In this document: positions 63,453 through 64,000 of the stretch, piece by piece
Layout: every line of letters begins with the position of its first letter
How positions within the stretch are numbered: the first letter of the stretch is position 1
Source: Puccinia triticina
Taxonomy: Eukaryota; Basidiomycota; Pucciniomycetes; Pucciniales; Pucciniaceae
DNA: 64,000 bases
Direction of reading: 5' to 3'
Assembly: GCF_026914185.1 (NCBI RefSeq)
Contig: NC_070567.1
Location: 2,568,001 to 2,632,000, forward strand
Program-made: the position numbers and the translations under genes
The notes under the pieces: generated by a model
Database searches by the model: none
What the model was told of the DNA's origin: nothing
Seen by the model: the letters and a program-made list of their open reading frames with translations, nothing else

Positions 63453-64000
63453 GCGGAGCTGGAGGATTAGTGTGGGAAAGTGTCTGATGTGCGGGATTGG
63501 GTGGGAACGGCGATGTGCGTGGAGGGAAGGACGGGAAAAAGGAGCTCATGGATTTCTCTTCAGGACTTGCCTTATCCTATTATCATATTATCTTACAGAT
63601 TACTCATTATTGTACTTACACTTATGGACGTACCAGAGTAGTAGAAGATATATTTGTGACCTTATCTTTACTTTCAGAGTTCCTTGCGGATTCTGTGCTT
63701 ACAGAGTGCGGAGCTTTATTCACTTGCGGATTATTACAATAGATCAGGCTCAGAGAGGAGCGCTGAAGACTAGCAGATAGTAGCAGTGCGGAGCCAAGTC
63801 ACCAACAATCACACAGCCCGGACACTAATATTCTTGAAGAAGGCGGTTAGCAGACATTTCCACCGACCTATCAGCTTTTTATTCTCACACCGGGAATAAA
63901 CCCAAAAAGAAAGAGATGTTGCCGGTAGATTCAAGCAAACCATTGTGATTGCTCCCACAGAGTTGTGCTCCCCAAGATTTGAGCTACCTTTGGTGTTGAA
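63453..64000. other. No gene recognised (right edge)
   Basis: Flanking DNA of the retrotransposon. The open frame at 63379-63780 begins inside the LTR and has no motif. The flank just left of the element (54660-54926) is likewise GC-rich and uninformative. Confidence 0.45.

Noticed and set aside
63379..63780. 133-residue ORF at the right edge
   Set aside because: Starts in the LTR and crosses the target duplication into flanking DNA; no motif.

Overview
This window looks like a repeat-rich fungal genome, most likely a rust-type basidiomycete (Pucciniales). That is an inference from short GT-AG introns, a chromodomain Ty3/Gypsy element, a Tnp2/Plavaka-type CACTA transposase, a Tet-like 2OG-Fe(II) oxygenase relic and many decayed low-copy ORFs. 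I see no rRNA gene, no CRISPR array, no bacterial operon and no intact ordinary host gene. Almost everything recognisable is a transposable element (TE), often nested, or simple repeat DNA.

Layout. 0-6.2 kb: a 33-bp minisatellite, decayed minus-strand ORFs and a SNF2-type helicase fragment. 6174-16094: a decayed chromovirus (Ty3/Gypsy) with 188-bp LTRs and a CTAGG target duplication. Three later insertions split it: an unidentified 1.04-kb block, a TGTGGA...CCACA solo LTR, and a 2.5-kb CACTA foldback element with TCA duplications. 16.1-22.4 kb: hypothetical ORFs, a Tet-like dioxygenase pseudogene, and two copies of a ~300-bp inverted-repeat element, one of them split by a solo LTR. 22.5-25.9 kb: a 3'-truncated Ty1/Copia element. 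26-29.7 kb: a SANT/NAM-like gene relic and a Gypsy gag relic. 29.7-43.7 kb: mostly repeats (minisatellites, MITEs, another solo LTR) and decayed ORFs. 44-48.9 kb: unassigned ORFs. 49-54.7 kb: a minus-strand companion gene and a Plavaka-like transposase gene, split by a solo LTR and a MITE respectively. 54931-63448: a nearly pristine minus-strand Ty3/Gypsy retrotransposon with ~800-bp LTRs.

The most interesting object is this last element. Its two LTRs differ by only two substitutions and one homopolymer length change, and both long ORFs are open. Gag-protease and RT-RNase H-integrase are separate ORFs joined by a T-TTT-TTA slippery heptamer followed at once by TGA, with the pol ATG overlapping the stop. 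The primer binding site continues into ~54 nt resembling the 3' part of a mature, already spliced tRNA-Tyr. The element also carries five homologous ~100-112-bp modules, all in sense orientation, each starting GTAAGT and ending in a pyrimidine-rich CAG: one in the leader, three in the 5' part of pol, one at the pol stop codon. They look like a family of introns (introner-like) multiplied inside a retroelement. Finally, five separate LTR insertions here (this element, a related solo LTR and three TGTGGA...CCACA solo LTRs) have 4-bp target duplications fitting [A/C]CG[C/G], which suggests a shared integrase target preference.
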